From: Desnuesiella massiliensis
Lineage (GTDB): Bacteria > Bacillota > Clostridia > Clostridiales > Clostridiaceae
DNA length: 64,000 nucleotides
Assembly: GCF_001403615.1 (NCBI RefSeq)
Contig: NZ_LN879454.1
Location: 124,001 to 188,000, forward strand
Direction of reading: 5' to 3'
In this document: positions 7,476-15,627 of the stretch, in pieces
Layout: each line of letters begins with the position of its first letter
Numbering within the stretch: position 1 is the first letter of the stretch
Translations under genes and position numbers: made by a program
Notes under the pieces: model-generated
The model's input: only the letters and a program-made list of their open reading frames with translations
Database searches by the model: none
What the model was told of the DNA's origin: nothing

Positions 7476-8714
7476 TTAACTATTGCAAGCTATTTCATTG
7501 GCACCCAGTTCTCCTGCATACTTAAATCCCTGTTTTGCTATGATAACAGCAAAAATTTCATTTATAACCGCAGCTGCTGCTATGGTTCCTTGAATGATTT
7601 GAGCATATTCTGGGGCAGAGCCTATTAATGTATTTACAGCTATTCCTGTAAAAATTAATGATACTCCTGAATGAGGTAGAAGGGTTAATCCTAAATACTT
7701 TTTCACTGTATCAGGAGCTTTGCTTACAACAGCTCCAAAGTAAGATCCTCCAATTTTTCCTATGGCTCGAGCAATTATATAGATTGCTGTGAATGTTCCA
7801 GCTCCTAGTATTAAATGAAAGTCTAAGGGAGCTCCTAGATTTAATATAACTATAATCATAGTTATTCCTAAAATTGGATTAATAGCATCCATTACTTGGT
7901 CTAATCTCTCCTTAGAAATTATATTAGCAAATACTGCGGAGAAGGTTACCCCAACCAGCATAAGGTTCATAACAGGGGAAGGCAAAACATGATTATTTAT
8001 ATATATGCCAATTGCAGCTGTACCTAATATGCAGCATATAGTAATTAGGGCAGTGCTTTTTTTATCTGTTTCTTTTTTAAGAACCTTTCCTGCTATAAAT
8101 CCAGTGACTGATCCTAGCACCACAGGTATTATAATCATTAATGGTATGAAGTACATAGGAATGCTTGTACTAGAAACTAGATTAGTAACTATACCAATTA
8201 CAATAAAGAATACCACTAATCCTATGACATCATCTAAAACAGCTAAGGGGATTAAAGTCTTAGTTACAGGTCCCTTTGCCTTATATTCATTTATGATGGA
8301 TAGGGATGGAGCCGGAGCTGTGGCTAAGGCTATTGCACCAAATACAAAGGCTAAATAAACTGGTATGTCCATAAATGCAAAGACTATACCAAAAGCAAGA
8401 GTTACTGCAATAAAGGCTCCAAAAGCTTCTGTAAAGCAGAGAATTAATAGCTGTTTACCGGAACTCCTTAAATCCTCCCATATGAGCTCAGTTCCTATGA
8501 GAAGACCTACTGCAACTTCTCCCACATTGATTACAATATGGAACCAAGAACTGTTTATCATATCATTGCTCATGAGTCCTAGAGCATAAGGCCCTATAAT
8601 CATCCCAGTTATTAACCAACCTAAAATTGCAGGCAATTTAACTTTGGCTACAAGCTTACCTATATATGTTGCTATAAAAACAAATAATATTAACAAAATT
8701 AATTCCTTAAACAT
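7476..8714 (-). CDS. CPA2-type cation:proton antiporter
   Basis: This 412-residue protein has about 12 transmembrane spans and matches the Na+/H+ exchanger domain of the CPA2 (KefB/GerN-like) family. Landmarks are KLPAILGWLITGMIIGP (about 26-42), ATAPAPSLSIINEY near 130-143 and LAVLDDVIGLVVFF near 157-170, whose paired aspartates are the usual ion-binding site. It lacks the C-terminal RCK/TrkA domain of KefB, so it is a transporter-only form. It lies 17 nt behind a TetR gene on the same strand, and both are probably expressed from the TetR promoter. Confidence 0.85.
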   Translation of the reverse strand: MFKELILLILFVFIATYIGKLVAKVKLPAILGWLITGMIIGPYALGLMSNDMINSSWFHIVINVGEVAVGLLIGTELIWEDLRSSGKQLLILCFTEAFGAFIAVTLAFGIVFAFMDIPVYLAFVFGAIALATAPAPSLSIINEYKAKGPVTKTLIPLAVLDDVIGLVVFFIVIGIVTNLVSSTSIPMYFIPLMIIIPVVLGSVTGFIAGKVLKKETDKKSTALITICCILGTAAIGIYINNHVLPSPVMNLMLVGVTFSAVFANIISKERLDQVMDAINPILGITMIIVILNLGAPLDFHLILGAGTFTAIYIIARAIGKIGGSYFGAVVSKAPDTVKKYLGLTLLPHSGVSLIFTGIAVNTLIGSAPEYAQIIQGTIAAAAVINEIFAVIIAKQGFKYAGELGANEIACNS

Positions 8715-8731
8715 ACTTATTCCTCCGTAGA

Positions 8732-9352
8732 TTATTTGATAATTCCATATAAAATTATGTTTAACATATTACTAAAGGCTTTATCATGTTCAGCTATAAG
8801 ATCAACATATCCATCTTTCTTTTCTGTATATATGGATTTAAACTTTAGCTGCAAATAGCTGCCTAAATCAAAAATCATAGATAGCGCATCATCCTTATTA
8901 ATATTCTCCTTCAAGTGGTTATACTTAAGAAGCTTATTTAAGAATTTTTTATTCGTATCATCTAGTGTCTTTTTTAAGATTTTTATACTATTCTCTAAAC
9001 CCTCTGGTGGATTAAGTACTGCTGATATAAAGATTTGATTATAATGACCATATTTTTTAAAAAACTCAAACCGCTTATTTAAATAATTATTTATATCCTC
9101 ACTTATGGACTTATCCTCCCATTGAAAATTCTCCTCTAAATATTTACTTAATTCATTAAAGCACTTTTCAACACATATTAAAAATAACTCTTCTTTGTTC
9201 TTGTAATAATGAAATAGCAGGCCTTTTGATATGTTATTATTTTTACATATATTATTTAATGAGGCGGCGGCATATTCGTTAGTACCAAATTCTTTAATGC
9301 ATGCATTAATAATTTTTTCTTTACTTAGTTCATTTTTCTCTTCTCTATTCAT
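8732..9352 (-). CDS. TetR family repressor of the antiporter operon
   Basis: This 207-residue protein has an N-terminal TetR helix-turn-helix: IINACIKEFGTNEYAAASLNNIC then NISKGLLFHYYKNKEELF. The rest is the helical ligand/dimer domain. I place the start at the ATG at 9352 because GAAAGGTGATAAGT precedes it; an in-frame GTG at 9361 overlaps that site. It heads an operon with the cation antiporter, so it probably links antiporter expression to a small ligand or ion stress. A large inverted repeat spans its promoter, which points to autorepression. Confidence 0.85.
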   Translation of the reverse strand: MNREEKNELSKEKIINACIKEFGTNEYAAASLNNICKNNNISKGLLFHYYKNKEELFLICVEKCFNELSKYLEENFQWEDKSISEDINNYLNKRFEFFKKYGHYNQIFISAVLNPPEGLENSIKILKKTLDDTNKKFLNKLLKYNHLKENINKDDALSMIFDLGSYLQLKFKSIYTEKKDGYVDLIAEHDKAFSNMLNIILYGIIK

Positions 9353-9368
9353 ACTTATCACCTTTCAA

Positions 9369-9412
9369 ACCACATAGTCTGTTTTTATTATATCAAAAAC
9401 AAACCATGTGGT
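9369..9412. promoter_or_regulatory. probable TetR operator over the promoter
   Basis: ACCACATAGTCTGTTTTT and its inverse AAAAACAAACCATGTGGT match at 16 of 18 positions. The 8-nt centre holds a minus-strand TATAAT (9388-9393), so a bound repressor would cover the -10 box of the tetR-antiporter operon. Confidence 0.8.
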
Positions 9413-9450
9413 CAATGTTCTGCATGCATAATAATTCCTCTTAATTCAAA

Positions 9451-10131
9451 CTACCCTAATATACTTAAAAAATCTTTTATTTCATCCTCTTCTAAATAAA
9501 TCTTCCCCAAGGTTCCATGCTTTAAATCCAGTCTTTTATTAAAGTGAAAATCTGAGCCAGCTGTATATATTAATCCTTTTTCCTTAGCTAGTTTTATAAA
9601 ATATTCAGTATCTTCGTCACTATTCATATAATATTTTGCTTCAATTCCGTCAAAATTTAAATTGATTATGTCTTTGAAGAGTTCTCTGTTAAGCAATGTA
9701 GGATGAGCTAAAACTACTTTTGCATTATAGCGGTGTAAAAAATCAATGCCCGATACAGTGTTTAACTTTCTTCCTTCAAATGTAAAACCTAATTTTTCCT
9801 CAAGGTAAGTTTTACAATCTCTAGACCTTCTTTTGTTTATATTATTAAGAGTCGTTTTAAATTTATGGCTTTTATAGCTGTTATCAGTAAAGTATCCTAA
9901 TATATGGACTCTAACACCTTTAAATCTAGTGGATAGCTCTATGCCGGGAATGACTTTAATCCCATGAATCTTGCCAACCTTAACAGCTTCTTTATTGCCA
10001 GCTACAGTATTATGATCAGTTAAAGCGATTATATCTAAATTCCTCTCCTTAGCTAAAAGTACAATTTCTCTAGGTTTTAAATCTCCATCTGATGCTGTGG
10101 AGTGAATATGAAAATCTCCTTTTGTATACAT
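9451..10131 (-). CDS. PHP domain phosphoesterase
   Basis: This 226-residue protein is a stand-alone PHP domain. The metal ligands are visible: DFHIHSTASDG (HxH, about 6-16), ALTDHNTVAG (D-H, 36-45), GIELSTRFKGVRVHILGYF (E and H, 63-81), VVLAHPTLL (H, about 138-146) and SDFHFNKR (D-x-H, about 193-200). Related enzymes are RNase AM and 3',5'-nucleotide bisphosphate phosphatases, so a nucleotide or RNA 5'-end substrate is plausible. It is monocistronic. The ATG lies close behind a purine-rich stretch, and the family 3 MITE begins 86 nt upstream. Confidence 0.82.
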   Translation of the reverse strand: MYTKGDFHIHSTASDGDLKPREIVLLAKERNLDIIALTDHNTVAGNKEAVKVGKIHGIKVIPGIELSTRFKGVRVHILGYFTDNSYKSHKFKTTLNNINKRRSRDCKTYLEEKLGFTFEGRKLNTVSGIDFLHRYNAKVVLAHPTLLNRELFKDIINLNFDGIEAKYYMNSDEDTEYFIKLAKEKGLIYTAGSDFHFNKRLDLKHGTLGKIYLEEDEIKDFLSILG

Positions 10132-10216
10132 TTTTTATACCTTAAAGATTATTTATACTTTATAATATTTTTTTAGAGGATTTTTGATATGAAAAATATC
10201 AGAATTATAAATTGTT

Positions 10217-10481
10217 TTAGGCATCGTAAAAAAATAACTAGTCAAAGATGGGTCGTATATTTTGCGTAAGACAAGGACACAGGTTCCATTAATAGTGGGG
10301 GGCTATTAATGGGTTCTAATATTAATTTGCATTAATATAGAGTTACTTTTGCGCGGAATGCAGGTGTCCTGCGGAAAGAGCGCAACTTTATAGTAACTCT
10401 TTTAATGCAAATTAGTAGTGGACGCAGTATTACGCAAAATAGACGAGTAGACTGACTAGTTATTTTTTTGGAGATGCCTTA
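10217..10481. mobile_element. family 3 MITE, copy 1 (longest form)
   Basis: The 259-bp element runs from GGCATCGTAAAAAAATAACT to the inverse of GGCATCTCCAAAAAAATAACT. TTA flanks it at both ends as a target duplication. Inside are further palindromes: CCATTAATAG/CTATTAATGG (10287-10313), a long stem with GCATTAA and GAGTTAC arms (10321-10415) capped by GCAGG/CCTGC, and TTGCGTAA/TTACGCAA. Copies at 32156 and 54652 lack these inner parts. It has no coding capacity, so it must have moved by a transposase encoded elsewhere. Confidence 0.88.
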
Positions 10482-10507
10482 TATATAGAAATGCTGTGGA
10501 GAAAATA

Positions 10508-10548
10508 AAATAAACATTATCCTTTAATAAAAGTGATAATGTTTATTT
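10508..10548 (-). terminator. terminator of the lipoprotein operon
   Basis: AAATAAACATTATC and GATAATGTTTATTT form a perfect 14-bp stem. On the minus strand it runs into TTTTATTTTC. It follows the stop of the 10573-12036 gene. Confidence 0.85.
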
Positions 10549-10572
10549 AGCAGTTAAAATTTTAAATTTTTT

Positions 10573-12036
10573 CTATTTAAAAAACTCCTCGGGACTTTCT
10601 TTTATAACATCATCAAAGGGGATACTTACTTCAATTCTAAAATTAATCCCTTTGATTTTATTTTCTCCAAAGGAAATAATTAAATTAGGTTTGCTTCCAT
10701 AGCCGTCCCTAAATAAGAACTTTCCTTCTTTTAATATAAAGTTATAATCCACTTTTGAAACATCTATGCCATCATTATTAGCTTGAAGCGAGGAACTAGG
10801 GGGACTTAGCTGGGAAACGGTTCTATCTACTACTATATCTATTCCTTCCTTATGATTTTTAAGATAATCAGTGATGAGCTCTTTACAATCTAACACCTCT
10901 TTATTTTTCAATTTAAATGAGTATATTGAATACAGAGAATCTATACTTTTACTTAGATCAGCAGTATATACATTCCTGGCTATTGTAATTATTCCATATT
11001 GATTAAAGGTAACCCATAGCTGTACTGTGGCTGATTGATCAGAGGCTTTATTTTTACCCTTAGGTAAATTTTCAACCTCCTTACTGTTAGCTGCTTCTTT
11101 AACGGCTTTTATTATAATATCATTAATCTTATTTTGAAAGCCTAAATCCTTATATCCAGCCAATTGGGGGTAGTAAGCCCAAACGCTTTTGGAAGCATTC
11201 TTTATAACTTCTCCCTTGCTGATGAAGAATATATTATTAGCTCTCACCATTTGATTTGAGAATTCTTGAGTTTCTCTTTCATTTCCAGAATATAAATCAA
11301 GTACCTGAACATAATCATCTATAAGGTAAAGTGGAATTTCTACAGAAGTTCTTTTTATAAACCCACTTTCCCCTTTATCGAAAATTATATATAAGATGGA
11401 TCCAGAAATAGAGAAACTTTGATTTTCTCTTATGGTAGAGAAGGGTCTATCCAAACAGTCTTCCTCATTTAATCCGCTGGATATGATACGTTCTATTATG
11501 GTTTGATTTAATAAAGATATATAATCTGTCCCCTCTGTGAATATATCTTTTAAGTTCAGGCTTTTACCATCAGTAAGCCTATAAAGAAAGCCAGCAATAG
11601 GATTATAGTTGTCATATAAACATATGGAATATAAATTATTTGCATTTAATCTGTTAGCACAGTGAAGAGTTACGGGAATAGAGGAATCCTCCGGTACATA
11701 TTTCGTAATTTCTTTATTAACATCTTCTTTTATGGTCTCGTTAATTTTGCTTTCAAGGCTTTTATCCTTTAGCCCATATATTTGAGGCAGGTGTAAGGAA
11801 AAAACACCTATATCTGTTGCAACTTTAGTTTCTATGTGGTTTTCATTAACACCATTAGTAAGAAGATAGGGCAACTTTTGAGTTTTCTTTACAAGTTTTG
11901 TAGGGGGGGAAGAACTATCATTAGTGCTAGAGCTTGGTATATCAGGGTTAGTTTTAACATTATCCTGAGGTTTATCACAAGCAATAAAAGAAGCCAGTAT
12001 TAAAAGCACTATAAATAATTTAATAGCTCTTTTCAT
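10573..12036 (-). CDS. lipoprotein with DUF3298-like domains
   Basis: This 487-residue protein has a lipoprotein signal (MKRAIKLFIVLLILASFIAC, cysteine at 20) and a Ser/Pro-rich linker (about 30-47). Two similar halves follow, each with the pattern seen in DUF4163/DUF3298 proteins such as the RsiV and PdaC sensor domains: a beta-rich start (ETKVATDIGVFSLHLPQIYG), then DGKSLNLKDIFTEG and later FKLKNKEVLDCKEL. Its role is probably sensing or binding at the outer membrane face. It starts 4 nt after the substrate-binding lipoprotein gene, so the two form an operon. Confidence 0.7.
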   Translation of the reverse strand: MKRAIKLFIVLLILASFIACDKPQDNVKTNPDIPSSSTNDSSSPPTKLVKKTQKLPYLLTNGVNENHIETKVATDIGVFSLHLPQIYGLKDKSLESKINETIKEDVNKEITKYVPEDSSIPVTLHCANRLNANNLYSICLYDNYNPIAGFLYRLTDGKSLNLKDIFTEGTDYISLLNQTIIERIISSGLNEEDCLDRPFSTIRENQSFSISGSILYIIFDKGESGFIKRTSVEIPLYLIDDYVQVLDLYSGNERETQEFSNQMVRANNIFFISKGEVIKNASKSVWAYYPQLAGYKDLGFQNKINDIIIKAVKEAANSKEVENLPKGKNKASDQSATVQLWVTFNQYGIITIARNVYTADLSKSIDSLYSIYSFKLKNKEVLDCKELITDYLKNHKEGIDIVVDRTVSQLSPPSSSLQANNDGIDVSKVDYNFILKEGKFLFRDGYGSKPNLIISFGENKIKGINFRIEVSIPFDDVIKESPEEFFK

Positions 12037-12040
12037 TGTG

Positions 12041-12955
12041 CTACCTCAACTTCATAGGAACATAGCCAGCAGCTTCAGCTACCTTTTGTCCTTCGCCGCT
12101 AAGCAGCCAGTTCAAAAGCTTTCTTGAGGATGAATCCTGAGGGGTGGATTTTTTTATAACTGCATAGTAAGCACTGGTAAAGGGATACTTGTCAGTGGAA
12201 ATGGAGGCATTATTAGGTTCTATACCATCCACAGCGATTAGTTTGATATTATTTTTGTTATACATAGAATTAGCGTAGTAATAAACAGAATATCCTAGAG
12301 CTTTATCTGAATTGTCATAATTAGCCACTGTATCTATGAGACCAGCCATGTCAGGAACTACATTTTTAGGTGCATCCATCATTTTTAGTCCTTTCATAAC
12401 CTTCTGCTCCATAAGGGTTTGGCTTCCAGAGTTAGGGGTTCGTTGATAGGCTATAATCTCAGTATCACTTCCACCTACCTCTTTCCAGTTATTTATTTTT
12501 CCTTGATAAATATCCTGTATTTGCTTTGTAGATAAGGACTTTATAGGATTCTTACTGTTTACTAAAAAAACAAAGGCTTCTTTTACTACAGGGATAACTT
12601 CAAGCTCTATATTTGCATCCTTAGCAAGTTTTAGCTCTTCCTCAGAGGGCTCAGTGACAAATATTATTTCGGCCTTGTCATCGATTAGATTTACATAAGC
12701 ATTATGAGTGGTATTATGCTTAATGAATTTTGTTGCTTCATCCTTAGACATTGATAGTAATGATGAAGCTAAGGCTTCTGATAATGGAATAGTTGCTGTA
12801 GAGCCATCTATTTTAGGAAAGGTCTCCTTAGAGAATTTTGGGTTACCTACAGTAGGTTTTACTTGAGGGTTTTCGGGATTTTGCTTTTTATCCTCACTAC
12901 ACCCAGCCAATAGTAATAATGCGGCCAAGGCTAGAACCATAATATATTTTTTCAA
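12041..12955 (-). CDS. PstS-like substrate-binding lipoprotein
   Basis: This roughly 304-residue protein has a lipobox (LALAALLLLAGC). Its core resembles phosphate-binding PstS proteins: FPKIDGSTATIPLSEALA, PVVKEAFVFLVNSKNPIKSLS, IYQGKINNWKEVGGSD and RTPNSGSQTLMEQ are the usual ligand-binding loops. No pstCAB genes are next to it; instead a DUF3298-type lipoprotein follows 4 nt later. A signalling or scavenging role is therefore as likely as uptake. The start is taken at the TTG at 12955, 9 nt after AAAGGAG; the upstream in-frame TTG at 12964 touches that site. Confidence 0.78.
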   Translation of the reverse strand: MKKYIMVLALAALLLLAGCSEDKKQNPENPQVKPTVGNPKFSKETFPKIDGSTATIPLSEALASSLLSMSKDEATKFIKHNTTHNAYVNLIDDKAEIIFVTEPSEEELKLAKDANIELEVIPVVKEAFVFLVNSKNPIKSLSTKQIQDIYQGKINNWKEVGGSDTEIIAYQRTPNSGSQTLMEQKVMKGLKMMDAPKNVVPDMAGLIDTVANYDNSDKALGYSVYYYANSMYNKNNIKLIAVDGIEPNNASISTDKYPFTSAYYAVIKKSTPQDSSSRKLLNWLLSGEGQKVAEAAGYVPMKLR

Positions 12956-13021
12956 CAGAAACAACTCCTTTGATAAATTTTATAAACACATAGGGTAATA
13001 GATATATCTGGAGAAAAACAA

Positions 13022-13068
13022 AAAGATAGTATGCCTGCCTTTGTTTTCTATACGCAGCTACTATCTTT
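13022..13068. other. inverted repeat of unknown role
   Basis: AAAGATAGTA and TACTATCTTT pair perfectly around a 27-nt loop. There is no T-run on either side. It lies between the 5' end of the PstS-like gene and the hflX promoter, and it may be a binding site or a decayed palindromic element. Confidence 0.45.
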
Positions 13069-13208
13069 AGTTAAATGAGTGGATTATCTATGTAATTGCC
13101 TAAAACTATTTTACAAAATAGATATATCAACACCATATTTTTACTTATATTATATCAGACTGTTATAAAAATTCACATAGTTTTTTAAAACTCCTTTTAG
13201 AAAAAGTA

Positions 13209-13237
13209 TTTACAACTGAGAAAATTTGGTTTACAAT
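13209..13237 (+). promoter_or_regulatory. hflX leader promoter
   Basis: TTTACA (13209-13214) and TACAAT (13232-13237) are separated by 17 nt. Transcription would begin near 13244, giving a leader of about 530 nt before hflX. Confidence 0.7.
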
Positions 13238-13279
13238 GAATACATAAATATGCTAAAGATTCTGAAAGGGGACTGTAAA

Positions 13280-13351
13280 ATGTTAATTTACAAAGATAAG
13301 ATTAGACAAAACTTCAACAATAAAATATACAGTCTGCTGTCAGTAAATTAA
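13280..13351 (+). CDS. hflX leader uORF1, 23 codons
   Basis: A GAAAGGGG site sits 8 nt before an ATG that opens a 23-residue frame (MLIYKDKIRQN, FNNKIYSLLSVN). Near its end, AGTCTGC (13331-13337) is an exact complement of GCAGACT (13400-13406) in the first terminator. A ribosome that stalls early would leave this segment free to break the terminator; a ribosome that finishes would cover it. This is the layout of a ribosome-mediated attenuator. The peptide has no obvious run of a single amino acid, so an antibiotic or general stalling signal fits better than starvation for one amino acid. Confidence 0.7.
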   Translation: MLIYKDKIRQNFNNKIYSLLSVN

Positions 13352-13396
13352 GTATATTAAGTTTAATATGCTATATTGTTTAATGAATAAAAATTG

Positions 13397-13424
13397 ACCG
13401 CAGACTTCTTGCCTGCGGTTTTGT
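13397..13424 (+). terminator. hflX leader terminator T1
   Basis: ACCGCAG and CTGCGGT pair around ACTTCTTGC and run into TTTTG. The 5' arm and loop contain GCAGACT, the complement of the uORF1 segment at 13331-13337. Confidence 0.85.
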
Positions 13425-13494
13425 TATATTTTATGGAACTTAAGCTTAAAAGTTGATTTTTGGCTTTTATTTCTACATAAATTTGTATTTAATC

Positions 13495-13521
13495 ACCGCA
13501 GGGAAAATCTGCGGTTTTTTT
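13495..13521 (+). terminator. hflX leader terminator T2
   Basis: ACCGCAG and CTGCGGT pair around GGAAAAT and end in seven T. It shares its stem with T1, so the arms of the two could also cross-pair. Confidence 0.9.
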
Positions 13522-13546
13522 GATTTTATTCTTTATTGATATTTTA

Positions 13547-13587
13547 GCCGCAGTGCAATGTAGTACATTGTTTCTGCGGCTTTTATA
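13547..13587 (+). terminator. hflX leader terminator T3
   Basis: GCCGCAG and CTGCGGC form the base, CAATGTA and TACATTG the upper stem, followed by TTTTATAT. It is the third terminator in a row built on a CCGCAG/CTGCGG stem. Confidence 0.88.
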
Positions 13588-13639
13588 TATTTACCTAGCT
13601 TAAAAATAGCTAGAGAAATCACCTTAGGGGGAGTTAAAA

Positions 13640-13654
13640 ATGAGACTACGATAA
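13640..13654 (+). CDS. micro-ORF MRLR in hflX leader
   Basis: A strong site (TTAGGGGGAG) lies 6 nt before ATG AGA CTA CGA TAA. The product is Met-Arg-Leu-Arg. Arg-X-Arg/Lys (+X+) is the best known motif for macrolide-dependent ribosome arrest, and MRLR is the arresting core of the ErmD leader peptide. A drug-bound ribosome should stall here. Confidence 0.75.
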   Translation: MRLR

Positions 13655-13703
13655 AAAGCTCTGACAACGCTAAAGTTAGAATTTTAAATAGGAGGCCATA
13701 AAA

Positions 13704-13724
13704 ATGAGGTTAAGATTTTTATAG
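13704..13724 (+). CDS. micro-ORF MRLRFL in hflX leader
   Basis: TAGGAGG lies 8 nt before ATG AGG TTA AGA TTT TTA TAG, giving Met-Arg-Leu-Arg-Phe-Leu. It repeats the +X+ motif of the preceding micro-ORF with different codons, so the peptide rather than the DNA seems to be kept. It ends 52 nt before the hflX start codon. Confidence 0.78.
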   Translation: MRLRFL

Positions 13725-13776
13725 ATGGAGATAGATTAAGAGAATTATATTTATATATTTGATTGGAGGATCTTTT

Positions 13777-15588
13777 ATGATAACAGGAAATATTAATGGA
13801 GTAAAAAAAATAACACTAGAAAGACTAGAAAACTTGTATGAATTAACAATAGATAATGCTAGCATTTTTTCTTATGAACTAGTGAAAGAAATAAATGATA
13901 TAAGTAGAACAATAAAAAAAGAACTATGTGTAGTTATTAATAGAAAAGGTAAAATCACTGGCATTTCAGTGGGTAAAGTCAATAGCGCTGAAATACCCTC
14001 TATGGATGTCACAGGAAAAGGACTAAACGGCTTTAGGGTAATTCATACCCATCCTACAGGGGACAGCACACTGTCTTCAATGGACATTTCTGCTTTAGTA
14101 GATTTAAAACTAGATGCTATTGCTGCCATTGGCATTAGAGAAAATATAGAAGAGGCTAAAATAAATATAGGTTTTTGCGATGTTTATAATAATAGCATAA
14201 CCTTTAAAGAGCTTGAAGATTTAACCTTAGAAGCTTCATTAGAATTGAACTTTAGAGATAAGATAACTTATGTTGAAAAGATAATTAGTGAAGTCAACCA
14301 ATGGGAAGATGACACAGAAAGAGCCATTTTAGTGAGCACCGACAGCGAGGAAAGTCTTGAGGAGCTTGTTAAGCTTGCAGAAGCTTGCAATGTTCTTCCT
14401 GTATATAAGGTGCTTCAAAAGAAAAACAAAGTACACTCCGCTTACTATACGGGGCAGGGGAAGGTTCAGGAAATAGCACATTTAAGGCAGCTAAAAAATG
14501 CCAATGTAGTAATATTTGATGATGAATTATCTGGTTCACAGGTTAGAAATTTAGAGGAGATAATTAACTGTAAAGTAATAGATAGAACTACCTTAATTCT
14601 AGATATCTTTGCAAGACGAGCTAAGAGCAAGGAGGGTATATTACAGGTTGAGCTTGCTATGCTTAGTCATAAGCTTCCTAGATTAAGAGATGCAAATGCA
14701 AATCTTGCCAGAATTAAAGGTGGAGTTGGAGTTAAAGGCGGCGTTGGATCAAGAGGACCTGGAGAGAAAAAGCTTGAAACGGATAGAAGACACATAGAAC
14801 GCAGGATTGAAGAAATAAAAAATGAGCTATCTAAAGTAATAGAGCAAAGAGCTGTGCAAAAGGTGAGAAGAACTAAAAATAATATCAGTAAGGTAGCTAT
14901 TGTGGGATATACTAATGCAGGTAAATCAACTTTAAGAAACAAGCTTTGTGAAATCTCTGCAGCAAATAATATAGATAAAGAAGGAGTTCTAGAAGCGGAT
15001 ATGCTTTTCGCAACGCTAGACACCACTGTTAGAGCTGTGACTTTAAGTGATAACAGAAAAATTTCTTTATCCGATACTGTTGGATTTATCAGCAAGCTTC
15101 CTCATGAGCTGGTTGAAGCCTTTAAATCAACCTTAGAAGAGGTGCTTGAAGCAGATTTGCTTCTACATGTGGTGGATGGTGCCAATGAAGAGGCCATAAA
15201 GCAAATAGAAGCAGTAAATCTAGTTCTCCATGAGCTTAATGCTAGAGATAAAAACATCATAGTGGTTTTGAATAAGGTGGATAAGGCTTCTGACGAAAAT
15301 TTAAAGGAATTAAGAGCTTTCTTAAAAGGTGAAAAGACAATAGAAGTCAGTGCTGTAAAGGAGATAAATTTGCATGGATTACTCAATGCCATAGGCAGAG
15401 AAATTCCAACCAAATTAATAGAAAAAGAATTTATAATCCCTTATACTGAGCAAAAGCTAATTTCCATACTTCATGAAAATTCCAAGGTCATCAATGAGGA
15501 TTATACTGAAGAAGGAACTCACATTAAAGTCCTAGTGCATGAAGAAATCTATAAGAGATGTATGGATTTTGAAGTAATAGCATTATAG
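13777..15588 (+). CDS. hflX: ribosome-splitting GTPase HflX with N-terminal JAMM-like domain
   Basis: This 603-residue protein is about 180 residues longer than canonical HflX. The HflX part begins near residue 175, with the glycine-rich KGGVGVKGGVGSRGPGEKKLE and a full G domain: GYTNAGKST (G1, about 380), DTVGF (G3), LNKVDK (G4) and SA (G5). HflX splits stalled 70S ribosomes using GTP and gives resistance to macrolides and lincosamides in Listeria. The N-terminal extension contains HTHPTGDSTLSSMD, an exact JAMM HxHx7Sx2D pattern of MPN/JAB metalloproteins. The ATG at 13777 follows TTGGAGGATC; an in-frame TTG at 13759 is upstream of that site. Its stop codon overlaps a repeat end. Confidence 0.92.
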   Translation: MITGNINGVKKITLERLENLYELTIDNASIFSYELVKEINDISRTIKKELCVVINRKGKITGISVGKVNSAEIPSMDVTGKGLNGFRVIHTHPTGDSTLSSMDISALVDLKLDAIAAIGIRENIEEAKINIGFCDVYNNSITFKELEDLTLEASLELNFRDKITYVEKIISEVNQWEDDTERAILVSTDSEESLEELVKLAEACNVLPVYKVLQKKNKVHSAYYTGQGKVQEIAHLRQLKNANVVIFDDELSGSQVRNLEEIINCKVIDRTTLILDIFARRAKSKEGILQVELAMLSHKLPRLRDANANLARIKGGVGVKGGVGSRGPGEKKLETDRRHIERRIEEIKNELSKVIEQRAVQKVRRTKNNISKVAIVGYTNAGKSTLRNKLCEISAANNIDKEGVLEADMLFATLDTTVRAVTLSDNRKISLSDTVGFISKLPHELVEAFKSTLEEVLEADLLLHVVDGANEEAIKQIEAVNLVLHELNARDKNIIVVLNKVDKASDENLKELRAFLKGEKTIEVSAVKEINLHGLLNAIGREIPTKLIEKEFIIPYTEQKLISILHENSKVINEDYTEEGTHIKVLVHEEIYKRCMDFEVIAL

Positions 15589-15607
15589 GAGGCTGTGAAA
15601 AAAGGTA
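15584..15607. repeat. solo end of family 2 element
   Basis: The 24 bases starting TATAGGAGGCTGTGAAAA are identical to the inverted right end of the 108-bp element at 3954-4061. No second end is near. The hflX stop TAG (15586-15588) lies inside it. Confidence 0.7.
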
Positions 15608-15627
15608 TTTAGCTGAGATTATTAAGA

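Noticed and set aside
7950..8600. Open plus-strand frames opposite the antiporter
   Set aside because: They mirror hydrophobic codons of the antiporter and carry no ribosome binding site or known domain.
14667..15413. Long open frames on the minus strand of hflX
   Set aside because: They are shadows of the coding strand; the plus-strand frame has clear HflX motifs.
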